Positions 17,266-25,263 of a stretch of 64,000 nt of DNA are shown piece by piece. Origin of the DNA: an uncultured Polaribacter sp. (GTDB taxonomy: Bacteria > Bacteroidota > Bacteroidia > Flavobacteriales > Flavobacteriaceae); NCBI GenBank assembly GCA_947497755.1, contig CANMHT010000008.1, positions 62,001 through 126,000 on the forward strand, given 5' to 3'. Each line of letters opens with the position of its first letter. The first letter of the stretch is position 1. The position numbers were made by a program, and so were the translations under genes. A model generated the notes under the pieces. That model ran no database searches and was not told the origin of the DNA. It saw nothing but the letters and a program-made list of their open reading frames with translations.

Positions 17266-17442
17266 TTAATTGGCAGGTTCTAAAGGTTCTCTTGATTCTT
17301 GCATTTTCCTTATTGTTGCTTTTACATCTTCACGTTTATAAAACACTTTTTTATCCATAACCAATTTTCCAGAACTGGTTCCAATTATTCCCTTACTCTT
17401 AGGTATGGGGTCACCAAATATTGAATAAATGATTTTCTTCAT
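17266..17442 (-). CDS. small hypothetical cargo protein (58 aa)
   Basis: Begins MKKIIYSIFGDPIPKSKGII and ends with a charged KATIRKMQESREPLEPAN tail. The open frame extends to an ATG at 17523 (85 aa), but the internal ATG at 17442 has an AGAGG ribosome-binding-like stretch just upstream and a more protein-like start, so I prefer it. No recognised domain. It sits directly before the DUF6338-like gene, with which it is probably co-expressed. Confidence 0.5.
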   Translation of the reverse strand: MKKIIYSIFGDPIPKSKGIIGTSSGKLVMDKKVFYKREDVKATIRKMQESREPLEPAN

Positions 17443-17632
17443 TACGCTACCTCTTTTAGTAAATATAGTGCAAATTTTGTTCCAAAACAAATTTTTTCTA
17501 CCCTTGATTCTATCTTTTTCCATAAAAAATTTATTTAGAGTAAGTATTGTTTAATAATAATAGTATAACTAAATAAGACATATAATTATGTCTAATTATA
17601 GCTTAAATAAGGTTATCAAGCACAAAAAGCTT

Positions 17633-17956
17633 TTAATCATTCAAAGCTTTGGATAATCTATTTAGTGCTACAAAAACAAAGTATAGTGCTACTGGCTGAA
17701 ATAATACAGCCATAATTGCAATAAAAACGTTTGTATTTCTCCAAGTAGCTATAAAATTCCAAATTGAGAATATTACAAACATCGCTAATCCAAAGTAAAT
17801 GTCTACAAAACATAGACCAACCGCAATTAATAATCTAACCAATACGCCAGTATTAAAAATATTGTAGCCATATCTATCCATTGCATTGTGATACAAAAAG
17901 TAGCCTACAACAATTAACACAATAGGCAATCCAACTAAAAGTAATAAAGTTTCCAT
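17633..17956 (-). CDS. small membrane protein (107 aa)
   Basis: Starting at the ATG at 17956 it reads METLLLLVGLPIVLIVVGYF and has about three or four hydrophobic helices (2-21, 38-60, 60-75, 78-98). The open frame continues to 18013, but the extra residues are charged and overlap the divergent HTH gene's promoter. Unrecognised. It is on the same strand as the other cargo membrane gene but separated by about 110 bp of AT-rich sequence. Confidence 0.6.
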   Translation of the reverse strand: METLLLLVGLPIVLIVVGYFLYHNAMDRYGYNIFNTGVLVRLLIAVGLCFVDIYFGLAMFVIFSIWNFIATWRNTNVFIAIMAVLFQPVALYFVFVALNRLSKALND

Positions 17957-18044
17957 AAATAAATTTTTGACTAAGATATAAAAATTAATTCTTTTGCGTC
18001 CTTTCGTCCGCATTATTTTTTATAACTATACATTCATTTGTTAT

Positions 18045-18263
18045 ATGGATATAGACAAAAAAGTTTGTAATTACATAGCAAAAGAATGGATTAAGACAAG
18101 TAAATCAAATAGAAACTTTGCTTTAGACCATAATATTGATGAAAAGACGGTTAGGAAAATTCTTCAAAGTGATGGCTATAGAATGCCTTTAAAGACTTTA
18201 TACAAGATTTGTGAATCAAGAAATCTAAAATTGGAAGAGTTTTTTAACATAATTAAACTATAG
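18045..18263 (+). CDS. XRE-like helix-turn-helix protein (72 aa)
   Basis: From the ATG at 18045 the protein is MDIDKKVCNYIAKEWIKTSK followed by a helix-turn-helix (NRNFALDHNIDEKTVRKIL, then PLKTLYKICESRNLKLEEFF). This is the small Cro/C1-type fold. The open frame extends back to 17994, but the added residues do not fit the family. As the only clear DNA-binding regulator of the element it is a candidate to bind the palindrome at 15900. Confidence 0.7.
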   Translation: MDIDKKVCNYIAKEWIKTSKSNRNFALDHNIDEKTVRKILQSDGYRMPLKTLYKICESRNLKLEEFFNIIKL

Positions 18264-18275
18264 AGATTTTTTTTG

Positions 18276-18283
18276 TATATTTG
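18276..18283 (+). promoter_or_regulatory. -7 box of a candidate non-coding RNA
   Basis: TATATTTG, an exact match to TAnnTTTG, 13 nt after the HTH gene stop. No convincing -33 element lies at the expected spacing. Confidence 0.45.
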
Positions 18284-18287
18284 CCTA

Positions 18288-18424
18288 ACGAATTTTGTGC
18301 TATAACAGTATTTATGTTAAAAGGTCTAGATAGAAGTAACTAACATTGAAGTTTTTAATCGAAGAATTAATTCGATTAACCCTTTAACAAAACAAAGCCT
18401 CGTTGTCCTGATAGCGAGGCTTTT
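18288..18424 (+). ncRNA. candidate structured RNA of about 135 nt
   Basis: The segment runs from a likely start site after the TATATTTG box to a strong Rho-independent terminator, AAAGCCTCG...CGAGGCTTTT (18394-18424). Between them, AATCGAA-N7-TTCGATT forms a perfect stem, enclosed by GTTAAAAGG...CCTTTAAC. No ORF of useful size lies in it. It may be a free small RNA or a terminated leader of the 44-aa gene downstream. No known RNA family recognised. Confidence 0.45.
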
Positions 18425-18510
18425 AGCTGTCAAAAATTGATAGCGGCTGTATTTGGATGCAGACTAAGAATATAGTCTAATAGAAATCCGTCTGCCATTA
18501 AATATTTTTA
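18425..18510 (+). promoter_or_regulatory. structured leader before the 44-aa gene
   Basis: Alternative stems are visible: GCTGTCAA/TTGATAGC right after the terminator; AGACTA/TAGTCT; and GCAGAC with GTCTGC, which excludes the AGACTA stem. Such mutually exclusive pairings are typical of regulatory leaders. Confidence 0.35.
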
Positions 18511-18514
18511 TAGC

Positions 18515-18649
18515 ATGGCGTCAAAAACCACAAAATTCGTAAATGGGGTTGAGTACAAGCTGGTATTCAGAAAATTCATTGTAAAAAATGGAAAGAGAAT
18601 ATATCCAAAGAAAGCAAAATGCTTTCCATTATGGGTTCCAGTGGTGTAA
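18515..18649 (+). CDS. small basic hypothetical protein (44 aa)
   Basis: ATG-initiated 44-aa ORF: MASKTTKFVNGVEYKLVFRK, then a basic FIVKNGKRIYPKKAKCFPLW segment and VPVV. The alternating hydrophobic and basic strands and the conserved-looking YPKKAKCFPLWV end resemble a small protein type I have seen in Bacteroidetes mobile DNA. No function known. A strong terminator follows 30 nt later. An open frame antisense to it (minus strand) is judged a shadow. Confidence 0.6.
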   Translation: MASKTTKFVNGVEYKLVFRKFIVKNGKRIYPKKAKCFPLWVPVV

Positions 18650-18680
18650 ATTAGGCTTGCCGGCTTAATAGAACCCAATT

Positions 18681-18709
18681 GGGAAGTTTCAGGGCTTCCC
18701 TTTTTTTTT
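18681..18709 (+). terminator. terminator of the 44-aa gene
   Basis: GGGAAG-TTTCAGGG-CTTCCC followed by nine T. Confidence 0.85.
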
Positions 18710-18797
18710 GAGCTTGCAAATGTACTATTATTCTTTAAATTTACAAAAAAGTTTTTCACAATTTGTTTTTTTAACAATTTTAACGTATTATTTAGAA

Positions 18798-18977
18798 TCA
18801 TTCTAAATTATCTTGATTCTCTTCTACTAAAACGGGAAAACCTTCAACCTGAAAAACATGTACATCAATCCAAATTACGCAATCTAATAATAAATCGTAA
18901 AATTTATTTTGACCCTTTATTTCTGAAGTTTCTAAATCAAAAAAACAAGGTATACCTCTATATTTAGCTTTATTCAT
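18798..18977 (-). CDS. small hypothetical cargo protein (59 aa)
   Basis: From the ATG at 18977 the protein begins MNKAKYRGIPCFFDLETSEI and continues with a hydrophobic DLLLDCVIWIDVHVFQVEGFPVLVEEN half. The composition is protein-like and the frame ends in an acidic tail. The longer frame needs a TTG start. No recognised family; it is the last gene before the right end of the element. Confidence 0.5.
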   Translation of the reverse strand: MNKAKYRGIPCFFDLETSEIKGQNKFYDLLLDCVIWIDVHVFQVEGFPVLVEENQDNLE

Positions 18978-19141
18978 ATGATAAGTATGAGTGAACAAAC
19001 TTACTAAATTTTAAATTAATGAAAGTTTTTATATAAAAAATAAACGTAAAAAGTAAGTTAATATTACACTAATGCTATATAAATATTGAAGTATATTTGG
19101 TTAATTTAGTGATTAAAATTTAAATAGCATCTATTTTAGGT

Positions 19142-19166
19142 TTGTCCCTTTTTGTATATAGATGCC
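19142..19166 (-). repeat. right terminal inverted repeat
   Basis: 25 bp whose reverse complement starts GGCATCTATATACAAAAA and ends GGGACAA; 23 of 25 positions match the left end. Confidence 0.85.
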
Positions 19167-19174
19167 CCTATATT
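19167..19174 (+). repeat. 8-bp target-site duplication, right copy
   Basis: CCTATATT, identical to 14248-14255. It overlaps the TATATTTA -7 box (19169-19176) of the dinB-like gene. Confidence 0.85.
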
Positions 19175-19180
19175 TAGCAA

Positions 19181-19702
19181 ATGAAATTCAACATAATCAA
19201 GGCTTTAGAGATATTAAATCAAACACCAAACACCTTAACTTCATTGTTAGAAAATTTATCTGATGATTGGATCATAAACAACGAAGGTGGAGAATCTTGG
19301 TCTCCTTTTGATGTGGTTGGTCACTTAATTCATGGTGAAAAGACAGATTGGATAGTTCGCTTAAACATCATTCTTTTTGAAAAGGACAAGCAGTTTCAAC
19401 CTTTTGATCGCTTTGCACAATTTGAAGCTTCTAAAGGAAAATCTTTACAACAATTATTAGTTGAATTTAGCGAGTTAAGAGCAAAAAATAGTATTTATAT
19501 AAACTCATTAAAACTTAATGAGGATCAGTTAGACTTAACAGGAATACACCCTGAGTTTGGTCAAGTTAGTGCTCGTCAACTATTAGCCACTTGGGTGGCA
19601 CATGATTTAGGACATATTGCACAAATTAGCAGAGTACTTGCCAAACAATATAAAAATGAAGTAGGTCCTTGGGTAGCTTATATCCCAATATTAAAAGAAT
19701 AA
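19181..19702 (+). CDS. DinB-family protein
   Basis: A 173-aa four-helix DinB/YfiT-type fold. Probable metal-binding histidines are in VVGHLIHGEKTDW (about residue 48) and in WVAHDLGHIAQISR near 145-149. Family members include thiol transferases and damage-inducible proteins of unknown role; I cannot pick one. The ATG is 4 nt after a TATATTTA -7 box, whose -33 half was displaced 4.9 kb away by the mobile element, so expression may be altered. Confidence 0.85.
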   Translation: MKFNIIKALEILNQTPNTLTSLLENLSDDWIINNEGGESWSPFDVVGHLIHGEKTDWIVRLNIILFEKDKQFQPFDRFAQFEASKGKSLQQLLVEFSELRAKNSIYINSLKLNEDQLDLTGIHPEFGQVSARQLLATWVAHDLGHIAQISRVLAKQYKNEVGPWVAYIPILKE

Positions 19703-19707
19703 AAACT

Positions 19708-20058
19708 ATGGAAATAAAAAAATGTTTAGAATGTAACGAGCCAATTAAAGGTAGAATAGACAAAAAGTTTTGTACAGATTATTGCAGAAACTCTTATAAC
19801 AACAAAATCAATAAAGACAGTAAAAATCTTATTAGAAATACCAACAATCGATTGCGAAAAAACTATAAAATTTTATCAGAATTAAACAGTTCTGGTAAAA
19901 CCAAAGTCACCCGTACTAAACTCTATGATAATGGTTTTGACTTTCACTTTTTTACCTCAATTTACAAAACCAAAACTGGCAATGTGTATTATTATGTATA
20001 CAACCAAGGTTACTTAGCATTAGAAAATGATTATTTTTTACTTATAAAACGAGAATAA
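19708..20058 (+). CDS. zinc-ribbon protein (116 aa)
   Basis: Starting at ATG 19708 it reads MEIKKCLECNEPIKGRIDKK, then FCTDYCRNSYNN: a CxxC...CxxxC zinc finger like those of DUF2116 proteins. The remaining part has a basic helix and a C-terminal half rich in aromatic residues (FHFFTSIYKTKTGNVYYYVYNQGYLAL). Five nt after the dinB-like gene, so probably co-transcribed. Function not known; nucleic-acid binding is plausible. Confidence 0.7.
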   Translation: MEIKKCLECNEPIKGRIDKKFCTDYCRNSYNNKINKDSKNLIRNTNNRLRKNYKILSELNSSGKTKVTRTKLYDNGFDFHFFTSIYKTKTGNVYYYVYNQGYLALENDYFLLIKRE

Positions 20059-20124
20059 ACTCTAAAAAACTAAAAACAAATCCCTTAGCCAAAAATCACT
20101 ACTTTTATACAAATTACTTTTTCG

Positions 20125-22434
20125 ATGAAAAAATACATTCCAATTTTCTCTTTCTTAACTATCATAGCTATTATTTATTGGAGTTTTTCTGATATGATTC
20201 CTTCATACAACAAAAATGCTACGGTTTCTGAAACAGAATTCTCAATTGATAATGCTTTAGCACATTTAAAAGAGATTTCTAAAGAAGTACACTATACAGG
20301 TTCTAAAAACCATTTAGAAGTACAAAACTATATTGTTAACGAGCTTACTAAACTTGGATTAAATCCAGAAGTACAACATCAAGTAGCCATAAATAATAAA
20401 TGGAGAGCAGCAACTAACAATGCCAATATTATTGCAACTATAAAAGGAAATGGAAATGGAAAATCCTTAGTGCTTTTATCTCATTACGATTCTAATCCTC
20501 ATTCTTCTTTAGGTGCAAGTGATGCTGGCTCTGGAGTCGTTACAATTATTGAAAGTGTACGTGCCTTTTTAGCAAAAAAAGAAATTCCGAAAAATGATAT
20601 TCATATTGTAATTACAGATGCAGAAGAACTAGGTTTATTAGGTGCTAAAGCTTTTGTAGAAAACCATCCTTTAGCAAAAGATGTTGGTTTGGTACTAAAT
20701 TTAGAAGCTCGTGGAAGTGGTGGCCCAAGTTATATGTTGATGGAAACCAATGGAAAAAACAGTAAACTTTTATCTGAGTTTATCAAAGCAAATCCTAAAT
20801 ATCCTGCTGCTAACTCTTTGATGTATAGTGTATACAAAATGCTACCAAATGATACAGATTTAACTGTTTTTAGAGAAAATGGAAATATTAATGGTTTCAA
20901 TTTTGCTTTTATTGGAGATCATTTTGATTATCATACAGCTCAAGATTCTTTTGAAAGATTAGATCGCGAATCACTTCTTCATCAAGCAGATTATTTAATG
21001 AGTACTTTACAGTATTTTGCCAATGCTGATTTGTCTAATTTAAACAGTACTAAAGATCATATCTACACCAACTTTCCTTTTGTAAACTTATTACATTATC
21101 CTTTTTCTTGGATTTTACCAATGTTAATTATAGCTATTGTCATTCTACTAGGTTTGCTATTTTTCGGAATTGCGTTGAATAAGATTACAATCAAAGGATT
21201 ACTAAAAGGATTTACTCCATTCACTATCGTAATTGCTGTTTGTGTAGGAGTCACCATCTTTTTATGGGAAGGAATCCAGTTAATTCATCCGCATTATCAA
21301 GACATGCTCCATGGATTTACCTATAATGGGTATTTATATATTGCTGCATTTGTATTTCTAAACCTGTGGTTATTATTTATGATTTATAAACCATTCTTTA
21401 AAAAATATTCTGGTACAGATTTATTAATTGCTCCTTTAATATTTTGGTTAATTATTAATGGTTTAATTTATGTGTATTTACCTGGTGCTGCTTATTTTAT
21501 TATTCCAGTATATTTTGCATTAATTACCCTTTTAGCTTTTACTTTTTTAGATATAAAAAGGTCACAAAAAATTATAATAGCTACTGTATTAGCAATCCCA
21601 ATTATCTATATTTTTTCACCACAAATAAAAATGTTCCCAGTAGGCTTAGGACTTAAAAATCTATTTATTTCTGCTTTATTTTTAGTATTGATTTTTGGTT
21701 TAATGACTCCTGTTTTTGGTTCTTATAAATCTAGAAAAACATTGGTTCGTTTATTAGGCTTAGGATGTCTTATCTTTTTTGGATTGGCTACTTATCATAA
21801 TGGTTTTACAGAAGATCAAAAAAAGCCAAATAGTATTGTTTTTATAAATGATGTAGATAGCAATCAATCATATTGGGCGAGTTATGATCATATTTTAGAT
21901 AGTTATACAAAACAGTTTTTAGGAGAAAATCCAGCCGAAGGAAACTTTACTGGAAGCACTTCCAAAAGCAAATACAATACCTCATATAGATATCATAAAA
22001 AAACAGAAAATAGAGCTATTCCAACTCCAGTTATAACCAAAACTCAAGATACAATAATTAACTCTTTAAGAACTATTAGCTTTAACATTTTACCACAAAG
22101 AAATGTAAATAAAATAGAGCTTATTGCTAATGCTCCTATTACTTTTAATACTATTGCTGTTCAAGATGTTGCATTAGATAAAAAACCTAACGAAGATGCT
22201 TTAAAAATTAATAGAGGAACTATTTTAAGTTATTTTATGACTCCTAGAGATTCGATCTTAAAAGTGAATTTTACGGTTAAAGAAAATACTACACCAGATA
22301 TTAGTATTATCGAATCTTCTTTTGATTTATTAGAAAACTCATTATTTGAAATTACCCCTAGAACCAATCAGATGATGCCAATGCCATTTGTTTTAAACGA
22401 TGCCATTGTTACTATTCAAAAAACGAAGCTATAA
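20125..22434 (+). CDS. membrane-bound M28 family metallopeptidase
   Basis: A 769-aa protein. An N-terminal membrane anchor (4-21) is followed by an M28 aminopeptidase domain with zinc ligands visible as H120-Y-D122, D133 (GASDAGSG) and E167-E168 (DAEELGLLG), then a late HTAQD. The C-terminal half has about eight to nine membrane helices (about 345-580) and a final soluble domain. This layout resembles ER-type Fxna-like aminopeptidases and their bacterial relatives. Substrate unknown. A TACTTTTA promoter-like box lies about 25 nt upstream. Confidence 0.88.
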   Translation: MKKYIPIFSFLTIIAIIYWSFSDMIPSYNKNATVSETEFSIDNALAHLKEISKEVHYTGSKNHLEVQNYIVNELTKLGLNPEVQHQVAINNKWRAATNNANIIATIKGNGNGKSLVLLSHYDSNPHSSLGASDAGSGVVTIIESVRAFLAKKEIPKNDIHIVITDAEELGLLGAKAFVENHPLAKDVGLVLNLEARGSGGPSYMLMETNGKNSKLLSEFIKANPKYPAANSLMYSVYKMLPNDTDLTVFRENGNINGFNFAFIGDHFDYHTAQDSFERLDRESLLHQADYLMSTLQYFANADLSNLNSTKDHIYTNFPFVNLLHYPFSWILPMLIIAIVILLGLLFFGIALNKITIKGLLKGFTPFTIVIAVCVGVTIFLWEGIQLIHPHYQDMLHGFTYNGYLYIAAFVFLNLWLLFMIYKPFFKKYSGTDLLIAPLIFWLIINGLIYVYLPGAAYFIIPVYFALITLLAFTFLDIKRSQKIIIATVLAIPIIYIFSPQIKMFPVGLGLKNLFISALFLVLIFGLMTPVFGSYKSRKTLVRLLGLGCLIFFGLATYHNGFTEDQKKPNSIVFINDVDSNQSYWASYDHILDSYTKQFLGENPAEGNFTGSTSKSKYNTSYRYHKKTENRAIPTPVITKTQDTIINSLRTISFNILPQRNVNKIELIANAPITFNTIAVQDVALDKKPNEDALKINRGTILSYFMTPRDSILKVNFTVKENTTPDISIIESSFDLLENSLFEITPRTNQMMPMPFVLNDAIVTIQKTKL

Positions 22435-22462
22435 AAAAAGCCTGCATATGCAGGCTTTTTTA
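22433..22462. terminator. bidirectional terminator
   Basis: A run, GCCTGCATATGCAGGC palindrome (22440-22455), T run; shared by the peptidase gene and the converging pyk. Confidence 0.85.
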
Positions 22463-22487
22463 TTATACTATATTGGTATATTGGTAT

Positions 22488-23915
22488 TTACTTTATTTGT
22501 GTAACACGCAAGGTATTTACCATTCCTTTAGCTTCTACTGGCATAGATGTTAAATTGATTACAAAATCATTGTGCTTAATATAGCCTCTTTCTTTAGCAA
22601 TATTATTGATATCTACTACGGTGTCGTCTGTGCTTACATTCTTATCATAAAAGAAAGAACGTACTCCCCAAAGTAAGCTCATTTTTGTTAAGATTCTCCT
22701 TTCTGAAGAAAACGCCAATACATGAGATTTTGGTCTCCATGCTGATATTTGGAATGCCGTATAACCACTATTTGTTAAAGTAGAAATTGCGGTTGCATCC
22801 ATATCATTAGCCATTAAAGCTGCGTGATGACAAACTGCTTTTGTAATAAAACGATCAGTTCTGATATGAGGTGGAGCTTGTGGTACTTTAATCAAATGAG
22901 AATTTTCTACACTCATAATAATTTCAGACATTTTTTGAATTACTTTTACCGGATGTGCTCCAACAGAAGTTTCTCCAGATAGCATTACGGCATCTGCACC
23001 ATCCATAATAGAATTGGCAACATCATTTACCTCAGCTCTTGTTGGCACAGCATTGGTGATCATTGTTTCCATCATTTGAGTAGCAATAATTACTGGAATT
23101 CTAGCCAGTTTTGCTCGCTCTACCAATCTTTTTTGAATCAATGGAACCTCTTGCATCGGAATCTCTACTCCTAAATCACCACGAGCAACCATTAAACCAT
23201 CACAATACGGAATTAATGCGTCAATATTTTCTACTGCTTCTGGTTTTTCAATCTTAGCAATTACAGGAACTCTATAGCTTGATTTTTGCTTAATTAAATC
23301 ATGTAATTTTCTTAAGTCTTCTGGATTTCTAACAAAAGACAATGCAATCCAATCTATTTCTTGATCTAAAGCAAAAACTGCATCCTTCATATCTTTATCT
23401 GTCAATGCAGGTAAAGAAATTGCTGTATTTGGTAAGTTTACACCTTTTTTAGAAGATAAAACACCTCCAACTTTCACTTTGGTAGTAACTTCATCTTTTT
23501 TATTGGTAGCAATAACTTCAAACATTAGTTTACCATCGTCTACCAAAATATGTTCTCCTGCTTTTACATCTTTAGGGAAGTTTTGATAGGTCATAAAGGC
23601 TTTTTCCTTAGTTCCTATACATTCTTCTGTGGTAAAAGTAAATGTATCTCCATTAGCTAAAACAACTTCGTCTTCCATTACACCTACACGTAATTTTGGA
23701 CCTTGTAAATCTGCTAAAATGGCAACGTTTAATTTTTTTTCTTCATTAATTTCTCTAATATCTTTTATTCTTGCTTTTACATTATCGTAATCGGCATGAG
23801 AAAAATTAATTCTAAAAACATTAACTCCTGCTTCTACTAAATCTGCGATGATTTCTTTAGTATTTGTTGCAGGACCTAGGGTTGCTAATATTTTTGTTTT
23901 TTTGTTGATTGGCAT
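22488..23915 (-). CDS. pyk: pyruvate kinase
   Basis: Last step of glycolysis, making pyruvate and ATP from phosphoenolpyruvate. 475 aa, normal length. Visible motifs include MPINKKTKILATLGPATN at the N-terminus, the active-site IAKIEKPEAVENIDAL with the catalytic Lys, VARGDLGVEIP, and MLSGETSVGAHPV. It is the last gene of the acpP-fabF-rnc-IPExxxVDY-pyk set, 4 nt after the preceding stop. Confidence 0.95.
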   Translation of the reverse strand: MPINKKTKILATLGPATNTKEIIADLVEAGVNVFRINFSHADYDNVKARIKDIREINEEKKLNVAILADLQGPKLRVGVMEDEVVLANGDTFTFTTEECIGTKEKAFMTYQNFPKDVKAGEHILVDDGKLMFEVIATNKKDEVTTKVKVGGVLSSKKGVNLPNTAISLPALTDKDMKDAVFALDQEIDWIALSFVRNPEDLRKLHDLIKQKSSYRVPVIAKIEKPEAVENIDALIPYCDGLMVARGDLGVEIPMQEVPLIQKRLVERAKLARIPVIIATQMMETMITNAVPTRAEVNDVANSIMDGADAVMLSGETSVGAHPVKVIQKMSEIIMSVENSHLIKVPQAPPHIRTDRFITKAVCHHAALMANDMDATAISTLTNSGYTAFQISAWRPKSHVLAFSSERRILTKMSLLWGVRSFFYDKNVSTDDTVVDINNIAKERGYIKHNDFVINLTSMPVEAKGMVNTLRVTQIK

Positions 23916-23919
23916 AAAA

Positions 23920-24390
23920 TTAGAAAATTAGAAATTCTTTTGATTTTAATAAGTTAGGGTCAATTGTATAAGAGGTAATTACTTGATTAATTTTATTGAT
24001 TTCATCTACTGTTTTCACAATATATTCATATTCAAAATCTCCTTCAAGCTTTAAAAAATAATCTACTTTCTTTTTTTCGGGGATAAGATAAGTAGTTATT
24101 TCATTGGTTTGAAACAAACCTAATGAGACTCCTTCTATATGGTTTGTATACTGATTTGATATCAAAAACCAATTATGACTAAATTTAGGGTTAATAAACT
24201 CATAAATAGAAAAAGAAGCATTGTTATTTTTATTTTCAAAATCTAGATTGTAGTTGGCTCTAGTAAATCTGGTCTCTAAGTTTTGATTTAATAAATAAGC
24301 CAATTTGTATTCATCTAAAGTAGAGTGAATGCCAATTAAGGTATAATTGTCATCTGAAAAATCATCTAATTCTAACGAATGTATTTGCAT
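23920..24390 (-). CDS. IPExxxVDY family protein
   Basis: A 156-aa protein from the ATG at 24390 (MQIHSLELDDFSDDNYTLIG), the start that fits the family; the open frame extends to 24447. The family-naming motif is present as IPEKKKVDYFLKLEG. Conserved in Bacteroidetes next to pyruvate kinase and RNase III; no function is established. Five-nt spacing to pyk implies translational coupling. Confidence 0.85.
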   Translation of the reverse strand: MQIHSLELDDFSDDNYTLIGIHSTLDEYKLAYLLNQNLETRFTRANYNLDFENKNNNASFSIYEFINPKFSHNWFLISNQYTNHIEGVSLGLFQTNEITTYLIPEKKKVDYFLKLEGDFEYEYIVKTVDEINKINQVITSYTIDPNLLKSKEFLIF

Positions 24391-24519
24391 AATTCTCTCT
24401 ACTCTTTTGTATAAAAACGTTTTATTGTACGGATTGGTATTGCCCAAACAATTCTTGCTAAATTACGTTATGTTTCTTGAAAAATAGAGAAAAAAAGCGA
24501 AAACGTTATCGTGGTAATG

Positions 24520-25257
24520 TTACCCTTTTGTTATTTCGTCTTGTAAAGCAAAGTATACTCTTTTAGAAGCCTGCTCTTCTGCTTTCTTTTTAGAAGTAGC
24601 TCTTCCTTTTGCTACTACAACACCATCAATACTAATTTTAACACTAAAATGCTTAATGCTCTCGTTACCAGAATCTTCATAAGTATCATACAAATACTGC
24701 TTCTTTTGTTTCTGGCACCACTCAATAATTAAACCTTTATAACTGGTAATTTTCCCTTCTAGTTTGGCAATATCAACATAAGGAACAATTACATTTTCAT
24801 AAATAAACTTTTTACAATAATTGTAACCTCTATCTAAATAAATAGCACCAATTAAAGCTTCGAAAATATTCCCGTGAATATTATCTCCAATATTATCTTG
24901 TGTAATATTGCTCTTAACAAATTTAATAAGGTTTAGGTCTTTTCCTAGCTCATTTAAATGATCTCTACTTACAATTTTAGAGCGCATTTGAGTTAAGTAT
25001 CCTTCAGTTCCTTTGGGTACTTTCTTGTACAAATAAGACGCTATAATAGAACCTAGCATTGCATCTCCTAAAAACTCTAACCGTTCGTAGTTAATAGGAT
25101 TCCCTTTTTTATCAACCAACTTTAATGATCGATGGGTAAATGCCTTCCTATAATACTCTATCTTTTTGGGAGAAAAATGAAGTAAGTCTTTTAAATCGCT
25201 ATAGAAGTCCTCATTTTCTTTTGATTTGAGCTTAACTATTTTGCGAATAAAATTCAT
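24520..25257 (-). CDS. rnc: ribonuclease III
   Basis: Double-strand-specific endoribonuclease for rRNA and mRNA maturation. 245 aa. The catalytic signature ERLEFLGDAMLG is near residue 60, and a second acidic motif (GNIFEALIGAIYLD) near 130. A C-terminal double-stranded RNA-binding domain ends in KGRATSKKKAEEQASKRVYFAL. It follows fabF by 6 nt. Confidence 0.94.
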   Translation of the reverse strand: MNFIRKIVKLKSKENEDFYSDLKDLLHFSPKKIEYYRKAFTHRSLKLVDKKGNPINYERLEFLGDAMLGSIIASYLYKKVPKGTEGYLTQMRSKIVSRDHLNELGKDLNLIKFVKSNITQDNIGDNIHGNIFEALIGAIYLDRGYNYCKKFIYENVIVPYVDIAKLEGKITSYKGLIIEWCQKQKKQYLYDTYEDSGNESIKHFSVKISIDGVVVAKGRATSKKKAEEQASKRVYFALQDEITKG

Positions 25258-25263
25258 ATAGAA

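Larger units (their letters stand above)
14256..19166. mobile_element. 4.9-kb IS1595-type element with cargo genes
   Basis: The ends are 25-bp inverted repeats (14256-14280 and 19142-19166) matching at 23 of 25 positions. They begin GGCA(C/T)CTATATAC and end AAAAGGGACAA. Exact 8-bp direct repeats CCTATATT flank them, the duplication size usual for the IS1595 family. Inside are one IS1595-type transposase and about eight small genes on both strands with no recognised metabolic role. There is no second transposase and no second set of ends around the transposase alone, so the whole 4911 bp looks like the mobile unit, an IS carrying passengers. The perfect duplication suggests recent insertion. 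Confidence 0.85.

Noticed and set aside
18288..18510. 6S RNA, retron RNA or known riboswitch
   Set aside because: No long bulged hairpin with a central bubble, no reverse transcriptase nearby, and no motif I can match to a known class.
18508..18801. 97-aa open frame on the minus strand
   Set aside because: It is antisense to the 44-aa gene and its terminator; the amino acids follow the hairpins and poly-T of the other strand.
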